Origin: Burkholderiales bacterium PBB3
GTDB lineage: Bacteria; Pseudomonadota; Gammaproteobacteria; Burkholderiales; Burkholderiaceae_C
DNA length: 64,000 nucleotides
Reading direction: 5' to 3'
NCBI GenBank assembly: GCA_002256115.1
Contig: NKIK01000008.1
Coordinates: forward strand, 53,110-117,109
The position numbers and the translations under genes were made by a program. This document shows positions 48,642-60,184 of this stretch, one piece after another. Under the pieces are notes generated by a model that was not told the DNA's origin, did no database searches, and saw nothing but the letters and a program-made list of their open reading frames with translations. The first letter of the stretch is position 1, and every line of letters begins with the position of its first letter.

Positions 48642-49622
48642 ATGACCACCCGCCTACCCGCCCTTTTGTCCACCCGCCTGCGTGCAGAGGTATTTGCCCA
48701 TCTGGCTGCGATGGAGCAGGCTGGCCTGCCTGCGCAAAAGGCTTGGGGATTGTTGAAACTCCCCGCGCCATGGCAGCCGCGCGTGGATGCGGTCAAAAAA
48801 GCCGTGGGGCGCGGCAGCAATCCGGCCATTGCGGCGCAGAGCGCAGGCTTATTCAGCACCCTGGAGGCCAAGCTAGTGATTGCAGCCTTGACCGCCGGTA
48901 GCCCCGCCCGTGCCTACCGGCGCTTGGCCGAGCGTTGCGCCCTGCGCGCCCACACCCAGAGCCAGTTGCGTTCCCGCTTTGCCTTGCCAGTGGCCGTTTG
49001 GGTGGTGGCCTGCGTCATCGCGCCGGTACCGCCTTGGGTGGCTGGCACGCTGAGTACTGCGGGCTACCTGTGGCAAGTAGCCAAACCGCTTGTAAGCCTA
49101 CTGCTGATTGCGGGAGCAGCTATGTTTTTGCTAGCGCAGCCGCGTTCAGACGCATGGCTGCTCAAATTGCCCACGTTAGGCCCCGCGCTGGCCAGGGGCC
49201 AGGCCCAAGACTTTTTTGACAGCCTGGGCCTCTTGCTGGAAGCGGGTGTACCCATGTTTGAAGCCCTGCCCATGGCAGTCTCCACCATCAGCAACCGCGC
49301 CATGCGCCAAGCCTACGCGGCCGTTTTACCCCGGATGCAGCAAGGTGCGACCCTGTCGCAGGCACTGGAAGACGCCGTGACAGCGCCCCATTTCTTGGGA
49401 AACGCGCGCGTACTGGAAATGATCAGCACCGGCGAGGCCAGCGGCACCCTGCCCGACATGTTGTCACGGCATTGCCAGGCAGAAAGCCAGGACTTGGCGC
49501 TGTTTTGGAGCGATGTGGCCCAGTGGCTGCCGCGCATTGCGTACGCTGCCGTCGCCCTCTGGATCGCCTATGGACTGCTGACGGGCCCGGGTGTTACGCC
49601 GCAGTTGCCTGCGGGTATTTAG
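48642..49622 (+). CDS. Orphan GspF/PilC-like membrane protein
   Basis: A 326-residue protein whose C-terminal half resembles a type II secretion F domain: FFDSLGLLLEAGVPMFEALP, VLPRMQQGATLSQALEDA and EMISTGEASGTLPDMLSRH, then a final hydrophobic segment. The N-terminal half is a degenerate F domain (LAAMEQAGLPAQKAWGLL). Two hydrophobic stretches lie between. No secretion ATPase, pilin or secretin is adjacent, so its role is unknown; it may work with the pilB system at 28.8 kb or an unlinked set. Unusual: near residues 152-161 the middle membrane segment (LLLIAGAAMFLLA) is encoded by a copy of repeat family A. Confidence 0.8.
   Translation: MTTRLPALLSTRLRAEVFAHLAAMEQAGLPAQKAWGLLKLPAPWQPRVDAVKKAVGRGSNPAIAAQSAGLFSTLEAKLVIAALTAGSPARAYRRLAERCALRAHTQSQLRSRFALPVAVWVVACVIAPVPPWVAGTLSTAGYLWQVAKPLVSLLLIAGAAMFLLAQPRSDAWLLKLPTLGPALARGQAQDFFDSLGLLLEAGVPMFEALPMAVSTISNRAMRQAYAAVLPRMQQGATLSQALEDAVTAPHFLGNARVLEMISTGEASGTLPDMLSRHCQAESQDLALFWSDVAQWLPRIAYAAVALWIAYGLLTGPGVTPQLPAGI
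49099..49122 (-). repeat. Dispersed repeat family A, copy 5 (inside the GspF-like gene)
   Basis: Contains GATTGCGGGAGCAGCTAT, the complement of the family core with one change (ATTGCGGG, as in copy 2). It is translated in frame as part of a membrane helix. Shorter than other copies. Confidence 0.65.
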
Positions 49623-49627
49623 AAACC

Positions 49628-49680
49628 GCTATAGAAATAGGAGCTGCTCCCGCACTATCCACGGCCTGGGCAGCCCATTT
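49628..49680 (+). repeat. Dispersed repeat family A, copy 6
   Basis: Core at 49641-49669 with GAGCTGCTCCCGCACTATCC and then ACGGCCTGGGCAGCC. It lies between the GspF-like gene and the EF-hand-like gene. Confidence 0.85.
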
Positions 49681-49700
49681 GGCACTTGAATCTAAGCTAC

Positions 49701-49988
49701 TCAACCAATCTTGCCGTCGCGGTTCAGGTCAATGCCTGTCGCTTTTTCTGCGGCGCTGACGGCAGCTGATCCAGCTGTGGTGACTGCCGTGGCGGCCTGG
49801 CCCGCCAGTGTGCTGGCTTGGTCGGCCAAAGAACTGGCACCTGCTGCGGCCGAACTACCGGCTTGTTGGGCCATCTCCGATGCTTTGGCAACTGCCTCTT
49901 GGGAGGCCCCAGCCACGGCTTGCAGCGCGTCACCGGCCTTGTCGGTGGCGGTAGCGGCCAGTTCTTTGGCTTTGTCGAGAATGCTCAT
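49701..49988 (-). CDS. Small alanine-rich protein with a C-terminal EF-hand-like loop
   Basis: A 95-residue protein made almost wholly of alanine-rich helix (about 40 alanines), with repeats of AxxA spacing that suggest an amphipathic helix (TATDKAGDALQAVAGAS). It ends GIDLNRDGKIG, where D-x-N-x-D-G is the calcium-binding loop pattern of an EF-hand. I know similar short Ala-rich proteins in Comamonadaceae only as hypothetical. ATG 49988 starts MSILDKAKEL. No neighbour suggests a partner. Whether the single loop binds calcium is inference. Confidence 0.65.
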   Translation of the reverse strand: MSILDKAKELAATATDKAGDALQAVAGASQEAVAKASEMAQQAGSSAAAGASSLADQASTLAGQAATAVTTAGSAAVSAAEKATGIDLNRDGKIG

Positions 49989-50128
49989 GAGATTTCTTTC
50001 AGTGGGTTTGCAAGAGTGCGCTTGCAGTCTACGCCCTGCAGAAGAAGGCGCTGTGAACGCAAGCCCTCGCGCAGAGCAAGCCACCGGGCTGCGACTCTTA
50101 CTGGACTCCATCAAGCTAGCGCTGCAAG

Positions 50129-50624
50129 CTACCTGCAACCGGTCAGGGCCTTTACAAGGCCCACGCGAATCGGCTTGTCAGACTTTTTAACTAAAACGGC
50201 CAGATAGGGATAGGTTTGAATTGAAGGCCCGCCGCAGGCTTGTCCATTGTGGCCCCAGCCGACATCCAACACTTCCAAGTAAATCTCATTCTCCGCTTCG
50301 GATATCCGGTTAACCACCAGGCTAAAGCCGAAGCCTGTTCTAGACCCCAGCCCACCCACGACCACCCGGTAATTACCAAAGTCGATGGGAGGCGCTGTGA
50401 TGGTTTGCGATGGACTGTTCGGACTACCAATGGATTTTTTTTGTATAGAAAGCCTGCCACTGTTCCTGCGTCGTGATCAATTCGGCCCACGCTTGCTCAT
50501 ACCTGGGCTGAGAAGGCAATTGAATGGCCGCATACGAAAACAGGTCTTGAGTTTGCGCCGTTGCGCAGTTCACCACCGCAATGAGTGCGCAGCCTAAAAA
50601 ATGCTTCCAGCGTGAATGATTCAT
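50129..50624 (-). pseudogene. PrcB-like exported protein, frameshifted in an A8 run
   Basis: The first part (50624 to about 50435) encodes a signal peptide (HFLGCALIAVVNCATAQ) and a domain ending FYTKKIHW, then a stop. If one A of the eight-base run (50435-50442 on this strand) is removed, the frame continues with SIGSPNSPSQTITAPPIDF into GNYRVVVGGLGSRTGFGFS and YLEVLDVGWG, ending LTGCR. The continued part looks like the C-terminal domain of PrcB-type proteins. Either a real frameshift, slippage during expression, or a homopolymer sequencing error explains it. The start overlaps the stop of the GGDEF-EAL gene by four bases. Confidence 0.7.
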
Positions 50625-52812
50625 GATGCTCCAAAGTACTCCTGAATCGGCGTGGGCTTGTCAATCGCATAGCCCTGCGCATAGTCCACGCCCAGCTCCC
50701 GCAGGCGCGCTTGCAGCTCGGGGGTTTCCACAAACTCTGCAATCGTTTTCTTATCGATGGAGCGGGCAATGTCAGCAATGGCGCGGACGATGGACAGTGA
50801 CAGCACCGAGTCGTTGATTTTGCGCACGAAGCTGCCGTCAATCTTGAAGTAATCCACATCCAATGAATCCAAGTAGGCGAACGAACAAAAGCCGGTGCCA
50901 AAGTCGTCCAAGGACAAGCGACAGCCCAGTTGGCGCACGCCATCAATGAAGTTTTGCGCCTCGCCCAAATCGCGCACGGCGCTGGTCTCGGTGATCTCAA
51001 AACACAGCTTCTGCGGCGGTACGCTGCTGGCAGCCAGGCGCTTGTGCAAGAAGGCAATAAAGCCCTCATCCTCCACAGAGGCGGCACACAAATTGATACT
51101 GCACGACTCCACTTGTGCCAGCCACGCCGGGTTTTCCTCCAGCCAGCGCAAAGTGCGGCCCAACACATATTGATCGAGCTGCGGCCCCATGCGAAAGCGC
51201 TCTGCCGCAGGCACAAACTGCCCTGGCATCAGCAAGTTGCCGGTTTCGGGGTCGTGAAGACGGATCAGCACCTCAAAGTGCCGGCCATGTTCCTCAGCGC
51301 CACTGAGGGGAACAATGCTTTGGCAGTAAATGCGAAAGTGGTCTTTCTCAAAGCCCTCACGCAGGCGCACGGCCCAGCGCATGGCCGCGGTGCGCTCCAC
51401 CACGGCCGTCTCGCTGCCAGAGTTCACTTGGATACGGTTGCCACCCAGCTCTTTGGCCGTAAAGCAGGCCGCATCGGCCTGGGCCAGCAGGTGTGAATAG
51501 TCACTGGCCCCCGCCACAAAGGGCACCACGCCAATGCTGGCAGTGGCCGAAAATATGTGGCCCGAAAATGGGAAGCGGAACGTGGCGATCAGCTCGCGCA
51601 GGGCATGTGCGGCGGCGGTGGCCTCGCCGGTGGCTTTCTCATGCAGCAGCATCGCAAATTCATCGCCGCCCAAGCGGGCCAAAATCGCGCTATCTTCCAG
51701 GCCCGCCTGGATCACACCGGCCAGGCTGCGCACCAACTCATCACCCGCACCGTGCCCAGCGGTGTCGTTCACCAGTTTGAAGTTATCCAAGTCCAAATAC
51801 AGCAGGGCCAGCTTGGCCTCGGGCTGGGTTTGCAGAAGCGCTCTGGCCGCAGCCTCAAAACCGCTGCGGTTGGGCAGGCCGGTGAGCTCATCGGTGCGGG
51901 CCTGGCGAAGCAGGCGCTGGGCGGTCAGGCGGTTTTGGTTAGCCGCACCGGCCAAAAACAGCGGCACCATCGCAATCACACTCAAGAATGCCAGCAAGAT
52001 CACCGCATCGGCCATGGATTTGGGCAGCGTAAAGCCCGCCAAGCCCAGCCCAGCCCCGCCAAGGTGGACAGCGCCAGCCCCACGATCAAGGAGGCCAACG
52101 CCGTCTGCCAAGGCTTGAAGCGCAAAGCACTCCAGATCAACAAGGCCAGAGGCAGGCTGGTGAGGCCCAGCACATAGTCCGAAGTGGCGCGGTCGGAAGA
52201 CATCAAAATCGTCAGCGCTAGCAGCATGGCGGCCATCCAGGCCAAGCCTTCCGCACGTGCAGGCCACTCGCCCGCATCGCCCTGCTGCACCTGGCCCGCG
52301 CGCACCTGCCCCAGCAGCAGTACCGCCGGGCTGACCAACAGCACACCAAAAAAGTTGGCCACCATCCATTTGAAAAATGCGGCTTCGAAGGCCTCTTTGG
52401 GAAAGAAGCCAATGGCATACAAGCCGACTGCGCCGATCAGAGCGCTCACCAAGGCCAGCAACAAAGCGGTGGCTATCAGCAAATAGCCAGACCGGGTGAC
52501 AAAGCGTTCGTCGTCGACATTGACCCACTTTCTAAGCACGGAAGCGGCCAAATAGGCCGACACGGTATTGGCTGCCACTGTGACGGCCACAAAAGTGCCA
52601 GGCTCGCCCCATTGCACAATGAATTCGGCCACCGGAATGAAGGGCCAATAACGTCTGCCATACAGCGCCAGCGCCGCAAAGCTCACCCCTGCGGGCAGCC
52701 AGATCAGCGTAATGCGGTCGGGCCCGAGAATCATGCGCTCACCCAGCCAATCGCCCGCAACATAGAGCAGGCCAAACACCAAGAGGCGCAGCGCAACCAG
52801 AGAGGTTCCCAT
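50621..52812 (-). pseudogene. MASE1-GGDEF-EAL signalling protein with a frameshift
   Basis: About 730 residues if the frame is repaired. The N-terminal part (from ATG 52812) is a MASE1 membrane sensor (DRITLIWLPAGVSFAALALYG and several helices); its frame runs into a stop at 52000. The second frame holds the rest: FTLPKSMADAVILLAFLSVI, a GGDEF domain with intact GGDEF (RLGGDEFAMLL), and an EAL domain with EVL in place of EAL and DDFGTGFCSF. The switch lies near 52040-52050, in GGGCTGGGCTGGGCTTGG. A single-base indel, real or from sequencing, explains it. If whole, the protein would make and/or break cyclic di-GMP. Confidence 0.85.
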
Positions 52813-52889
52813 GCAGCCAGTGTATTGCAAGCCCACGCAAAGTTCAGCTATAAAACCCAGACCCAAGCAACCCAACCGGTGAGTGCGCT

Positions 52890-53159
52890 ATGTGCCGAAA
52901 TATCAAAACGCTTTTCAACTTCACGCCCCCGGCCACCGAGCTGGAGATTCGCGACGCATCGCTGCAATTTGTGCGCAAGCTCAGTGGTTTTAACGTGCCG
53001 TCCAAGGCGAACGAGGAGGCTTTTGATCTGGCCGTGGCCGAGGTGGCCGCCACAGCCCGGCGGCTGATGGTGTCACTCAAGACCAGTGCCGAGCCGCGTA
53101 CCCGCGAGGAAGAAGCGGCCAAAGCGCGGGCGCGGAATTTGGCGCGCTTTGGTGAGCGA

Positions 53160-53174
<15 letters not shown>
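52890..53174 (+). CDS. DUF2277 family protein
   Basis: A 94-residue cytoplasmic protein. The start MCRNIKTLFNFTPPATELEI and the continuation FVRKLSGFNVPSKANEEAF are characteristic of DUF2277, a widespread family of unknown function. The C-terminus is rich in arginine and glutamate (EPRTREEEAAKARARNLARFG). It is divergent from the signalling gene and convergent with a lipoprotein gene, overlapping its end by 15 bases. Confidence 0.88.
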
Positions 53175-54494
<1,320 letters not shown>

Positions 54495-54632
54495 GCACAA
54501 AACCCCATTTATCCAGCAGCGCGCGGGCGATGTTTCATTGGAACTTTGCCGCCCAGGCAGCTACTATGTGCCTCACTACATTTGCTGACATTTTGCCCGC
54601 CCCAGCGGTGCAATTCCGAGTAACCCGCCCCC

Positions 54633-56792
54633 ATGAATAACATCGATTCCGGCCCCACATCCGATTTAGCCCAACAAACTGCGCGCATTCAGGGCGAGCT
54701 GTCGGATCGACTGCTGCGCAGCGTTTTTTGGGTGGGCCTGCTGATTGTTCCTTTGTCCGTGTCGCGGGCACTGTCTACCGGGTGGTTGCCGCTGTATTCA
54801 CTGCACCTGGCGGCTGCCGTTGTTTTTGCCGTGTTCTTCTTCTTGCGCCACCGCATCCCCACGCAATACAAAGCCTTCGCGGTGCTTGCCATCTTGTTTG
54901 CGGTGGGCGTGGCGGGCTTGGTGAGCCTGGGGCTGGCAGCGCCATCCATCTGGTGGTTGATGGGGAGCTGGGCGGTTGCAAACGCGCTTTTCTCCCGCCG
55001 CTTTGCCACCGTGGTGGGGTGGGCCATTGCCGCCGTGCTGCTGGGGGCCGCGTTCGGCTACACCGCAGGTCTGCTCAGCCTGTCTGTGGATCTGAATGCC
55101 TACGTAACACAGCCTCTGGCCTGGGCCACGCTGCTGATTGGCGCGGGGGGCTTTGTTTTTGTCACCGTTCAGGCGCTCGCCGCCTACAACCGCTCCATGC
55201 AGGCTGCGGTCGAAGATTCCATGCGCCAATGGGTAGAAGGCCTGCCCTTGGGCGTGCTGGTGTTGGGCACCGATGGCCACGCTTACTACGGCAATCGCAG
55301 ACTGCAAGATGTGTTGGGCATCAGCCTGCAAGACCTGCCCCGGGTGCGCGAAGGCAGCGTGTGCGATGCCTTGGGGGCCACGGTGGCGGGCACCACCGAG
55401 CATTACCCTGATGCGCGCTGGCCGCTGCTGCGTGCGCTGCAGGGTGAAGAAAGCAGTGTGGAAGACATGGAAATCATGCGCCATGGGGAGCTGCGGCGCT
55501 TCAGGGTCACCGGTCGGCCCGTGCGCGATGCCGACAACACCGTGACCTACGCCGTGGGTTCGTTTGAGGACATTACCGAACGCAAGCGCGAAGAGGTAGA
55601 GCTGCAAGCGGCTAAAGAGCGTGCTGAGGCAGCCAGCTTGGCCAAAAGCCAGCTGATGGCCAATATGAGCCATGAGCTGCGCACCCCCATGAATGCGATT
55701 TTGGGAATGATGCAACTGCTGCACCAAACACCGCTGACGCAGCGCCAGCAAGACTACCTGCGCAAGGCCGAGGAGGCCTCGCGGTCCCTGCTGGGCGCGG
55801 TCAATGACGTGCTGGACTTTTCTGAAAGCAACTCCGGCCGCTTGGGGCTAGAGACTCGCCTGTTTAGCAGCGAGGCGCTCATTAACGCGGTGAGCGAACG
55901 CATCACAGAATGCAGGGCCGACAAGGCCATCACCTTCACCGTGACCTGCGACCCGGCCCTGCCCAAGATGCTGCTGGGCGATGACGCCAGGCTCTTGCAA
56001 GTACTGAGCAATTTGGGCAGCAATGCCGTCAAATTCACCCCCAGCGGGGAGGTGGCCTTGTCGGTGTATGTGCTGCAAAGGGACCACGAATCGGTTTTGC
56101 TGGAATTTGCGGTGCGGGACAGCGGCATTGGCATTTCTGCCGCCGACCAGGGCAAGATTTTTACAGGCTTCTACCAGGCCGATGGCTCCAGCACGCGGCG
56201 CTTTGGCGGCACGGGCGTGGGATTGGCTGTGGCCGACCGCCTGATGCGCCTGATGGGCAGCTCTATCTCGGTATCCAGCGCGCTGGGCGTGGGCAGCACC
56301 TTCTCATTTTTGCTGCGGCTGCCGGTGGCCACCGAAACCAGTGCGTCCAGTAACGGCGGGGGCGCGTCCTCCGGCCGGCGTCTGGAGGGGCTGCGCATCC
56401 TGGTGGTGGAAGACAACCGGCTCAACCAAATGGTGGCCCAACGCCTGCTGAGCGCTGAGGGGGCCGAAGTCACGGTGGCAGCCGACGGCGCCTTGGGCGT
56501 GGCGGCGGTTTTGCAAGCGGAGGATGCGTTTGATGCCGTGCTGATGGACTTGCAAATGCCAGTGATGGACGGCTTTGAGGCGACGCGAAAAATCCGCGCC
56601 CAGCCACAGTTTCACAACTTGCCCATCATCGCCGTCACAGCCAACAGCTCCAGCCTGGATCGGCAACTGTGCCTGCAAACCGGCATGAATGACCATGTCG
56701 GCAAGCCGTTTGAGATTGATGTCTTGGTCGGTATTATTTTGATGCACGTCGGCCAGGTGCGCGAGGCCCCAGAGCAACCGCTACTAATTTGA
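54633..56792 (+). CDS. Hybrid sensor histidine kinase with PAS and receiver domains
   Basis: A 719-residue membrane kinase. About five or six membrane helices (residues 28-180) are followed by a PAS domain (about 200-315, [19 protein letters not shown]), HisKA with H346 in [10 protein letters not shown], a HATPase with DSGIGISA and [13 protein letters not shown], and a receiver domain (about 590-705) whose phosphorylated aspartate is in [12 protein letters not shown], about residue 640. No partner regulator is adjacent, so output probably goes to an unlinked one. The last codons and the TGA are inside a repeat copy (family A). Confidence 0.95.
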   Translation: MNNIDSGPTSDLAQQTARIQGELSDRLLRSVFWVGLLIVPLSVSRALSTGWLPLYSLHLAAAVVFAVFFFLRHRIPTQYKAFAVLAILFAVGVAGLVSLGLAAPSIWWLMGSWAVANALFSRRFATVVGWAIAAVLLGAAFGYTAGLLSLSVDLNAYVTQPLAWATLLIGAGGFVFVTVQALAAYNRSMQAAVEDSMRQWVEGLPLGVLVLGTDGHAYYGNRRLQDVLGISLQDLPRVREGSVCDALGATVAGTTEHYPDARWPLLRALQGEESSVEDMEIMRHGELRRFRVTGRPVRDADNTVTYAVGSFEDITERKREEVELQAAKERAEAASLAKSQLMANMSHELRTPMNAILGMMQLLHQTPLTQRQQDYLRKAEEASRSLLGAVNDVLDFSESNSGRLGLETRLFSSEALINAVSERITECRADKAITFTVTCDPALPKMLLGDDARLLQVLSNLGSNAVKFTPSGEVALSVYVLQRDHESVLLEFAVRDSGIGISAADQGKIFTGFYQADGSSTRRFGGTGVGLAVADRLMRLMGSSISVSSALGVGSTFSFLLRLPVATETSASSNGGGASSGRRLEGLRILVVEDNRLNQMVAQRLLSAEGAEVTVAADGALGVAAVLQAEDAFDAVLMDLQMPVMDGFEATRKIRAQPQFHNLPIIAVTANSSSLDRQLCLQTGMNDHVGKPFEIDVLVGIILMHVGQVREAPEQPLLI

Positions 56793-56833
56793 TAGCTGCT
56801 CCCGCACTATCCACGGCCTGGCAGCCGTTTTTG
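56780..56833 (+). repeat. Dispersed repeat family A, copy 8
   Basis: Core at 56791-56820: ATAGCTGCTCCCGCACTATC, then CACGGCCTGGCAGCC. It supplies the stop codon of the hybrid kinase (TGA 56790-56792) and ends just before the start of the Spx/ArsC-like gene. Confidence 0.88.
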
Positions 56834-56847
56834 CATACAATTCGGCC

Positions 56848-57198
56848 ATGATTACCCTCTACGGCATCCCCAACTGCGACACTGTCAAAAAAGCCCGCAC
56901 CTGGCTCAGCGACCACGGGCACGACACTATTTTTCACGACTTCAAGAAGCAGGGCGTGCCCCAGCCCCAGATCGACCACTGGCTCCAAGCCGTGGGCTGG
57001 GAAACGCTGATCAACCGCAAGGGCACGGCCTGGCGGCTGCTGGATGAGGCGACCAAGGCAGGCGTTGTGGACGCGACCACCGCCAAAGCCGTAGCCCTGC
57101 TGCAGCCCAGCGTCATCAAGCGCCCCGTGGTGGAATGGGCGGACGGCAAAGTGACAGTGGGTTTCAAGCCCGAAGCCTTTGCTGGCCGCGTTGGCTGA
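56848..57198 (+). CDS. ArsC/Spx-family protein (YffB-like)
   Basis: A 116-residue thioredoxin-fold protein. It starts MITLYGIPNCDTVKKARTWL, where only one cysteine (C10) is present, so a CxxC redox pair is missing. The conserved late motif SVIKRPVV followed by VGFKPEAFAG is typical of the YffB/ArsC-like group. It is unlikely to be a true arsenate reductase because no ars genes are nearby. It is followed by ppnP, 73 bases later. Confidence 0.9.
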   Translation: MITLYGIPNCDTVKKARTWLSDHGHDTIFHDFKKQGVPQPQIDHWLQAVGWETLINRKGTAWRLLDEATKAGVVDATTAKAVALLQPSVIKRPVVEWADGKVTVGFKPEAFAGRVG

Positions 57199-57271
57199 GG
57201 CGTGGCCTAAAATCGGGGGCTGCCCTGCCAGCTCCGTCCAACCCTCCCTCGACCCACTCCAATCCCGCCCC

Positions 57272-57601
57272 ATGACCATCACCGCCAACTTCCCCAACGT
57301 CACCGTCACCACCGCTGCCAATGTCTACTTTGGCGGCAAATGCGTGAGCCACGGCATCACCCTGGCGGACGGCACCAAAAAGTCAGTGGGCGTGATCCTG
57401 CCCGCTAGCTTGACCTTTAACACCGGCGCGCCCGAAATCATGGAATGCGTGGCCGGTAGCTGCGACTACAAACTCGACGGCACGGATGCCTGGGTGACCT
57501 CTGCTGCGGGCAGCCAATTCAGCGTGCCCGGCAATGCCAAGTTCGAGATTCGTGTCTCTGAAGGCTTTGAGGCTTACCACTACATCTGCCACTTCGGTTA
57601 A
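57272..57601 (+). CDS. ppnP: Pyrimidine/purine nucleoside phosphorylase (DUF1255)
   Basis: A 109-residue cupin-like protein that cleaves nucleosides with phosphate. Markers are NVYFGGKCVSHGI, KKSVGVILPA, EIMECVAGSCDYKL and GNAKFEIRV. Length is slightly above the E. coli protein (YaiE). ATG 57272 gives a start with a normal beta strand. It lies with the ArsC-like gene between two direct copies of repeat family A. Confidence 0.93.
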   Translation: MTITANFPNVTVTTAANVYFGGKCVSHGITLADGTKKSVGVILPASLTFNTGAPEIMECVAGSCDYKLDGTDAWVTSAAGSQFSVPGNAKFEIRVSEGFEAYHYICHFG

Positions 57602-57650
57602 TTACTGGGCTGATCGCTCGGCTGATTCAGCATAGCTTCCTCTTCATTCC

Positions 57651-59049
<1,399 letters not shown>

Positions 59050-59091
59050 GTCAATCTCAGACCCTGATTCAAGAGAAAGTCCGCTAAAGCT

Positions 59092-59868
59092 ATGCCCCGT
59101 CTGGAACACGTCTCAGAGGCAGTTCCAAAGCCAATGCGGAACATTCGTGCAACTGCACGCCCTCTACTATTTCGCACAGGTAATGCAGATACCCCCATAT
59201 CTACCTGGGGGACTTGCTTTCTTGTAGGCCGAGGTGGCCGTTACTTTGCGGTGACGGCAGAACATCTTGTTAAAAAAGCGCATTCAAGCTCTGTCGTTAT
59301 CCTTCCTTGCCCAAAGGCGGAAAAACCTCTGAGCCTCAGCAGGGGATTCACCTGGGCCGAAGACTCTTCCGGCGCGTATGACGCCATTGCATACGAGGTT
59401 TCTGTCACCAACCTTCGGACCGTCGTGGCCAAAGAGTCCCGCATCATTCGACTCGACTACTTGCCTACATATGAATGGGAGGCCAATGCGTTCAATGCAA
59501 TGTTCTTTCTCATGGGATATCCAGGAGACGTAAATAGTGTGGACTACGACAAAGGGCAAGTACTATCAAGCCAGGTCGTTTTAGCGGGCCGATACGATGG
59601 CGTCTCCGACATCCAAGGAACTATTCATCGCCTGATCGTTGAGAACCCGTTGGAGTTGTCCCACTTTTATGGACTCAGTGGAAGTCCGGTAATGTGCTTG
59701 ACGCCCCGATTCTGTAGCGAACCGACGATGGCGTTTTGTGGCATTGCTATTCTGGGTACCCCAGAATCCGGCCTCGTTCACTTCTTGGAGTCAAAAACCA
59801 TTGTAAGTTTGTTGGATCATGCCGTCGAATTCTGGGATGGACGGTTGCCGGGTAGCCAGTCGAGCTAA
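59092..59868 (+). CDS. Trypsin-like serine protease domain protein
   Basis: A 258-residue protein with a readable chymotrypsin-fold triad: H58 in FAVTAEHLV, D97 in GAYDAIAYEV and S196 in YGLSGSPVM. No signal peptide or membrane segment is seen, so it is probably cytoplasmic. Spacing of the triad is normal. Proteins of this sort often occur in mobile or defence loci, but nothing here proves that. It follows argG by 42 bases, in clearly lower-GC DNA. ATG 59092 is the only good start. Confidence 0.75.
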   Translation: MPRLEHVSEAVPKPMRNIRATARPLLFRTGNADTPISTWGTCFLVGRGGRYFAVTAEHLVKKAHSSSVVILPCPKAEKPLSLSRGFTWAEDSSGAYDAIAYEVSVTNLRTVVAKESRIIRLDYLPTYEWEANAFNAMFFLMGYPGDVNSVDYDKGQVLSSQVVLAGRYDGVSDIQGTIHRLIVENPLELSHFYGLSGSPVMCLTPRFCSEPTMAFCGIAILGTPESGLVHFLESKTIVSLLDHAVEFWDGRLPGSQSS

Positions 59869-60184
59869 GTTCTGTAGGGGTTTTGAGTGCCACTGGGTGG
59901 CTCAAGCTCAATTGTGCCGACGGTGTCGACACAATCCCAGATTCATGGAACGGCTGGATCACGATCCGTCCCTTGGAGGTACCCATCTCTTCCAGCACCC
60001 TAACCGCTGCAGTGGCGGTGGGGAAAATGGCGGCCAGTCATTCATGGAGTCGAATCACAGTAAAACTTTCATTAATACTCGGCACAAGCATGAAAGCGGG
60101 CTTGAATTGAGTTGCAGGTGGGTAGTAGCTGTGGAACGGCCAAGGTCACCCTCGGTTTGAACCGTCAATTACAGCCGGGGTACT
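59869..60184. other. Intergenic stretch, 316 bases, unassigned
   Basis: Short open frames on both strands (longest about 110 codons) show no recognisable motif and no good ribosome-binding site, and no clear tandem or inverted repeat is visible. It may be a decayed gene or an end of a transferred segment. I see nothing that I can name. Confidence 0.5.

Noticed and set aside
50100..50150. AAGCTAGCGCTGCAAGCTACC, looking like a family B repeat
   Set aside because: Agreement is short and interrupted, and it overlaps the end of the PrcB-like frame; not enough for a call.
59819..60160. 113-codon frame after the trypsin-like gene
   Set aside because: It overlaps the end of the protease gene in another frame, has no good start signal, and its residues match no family that I know.
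60100..60180. TAGTAGCTG, looking like a family A repeat
   Set aside because: Only the first few bases agree; the CTCCCGCACTATCC part is missing.
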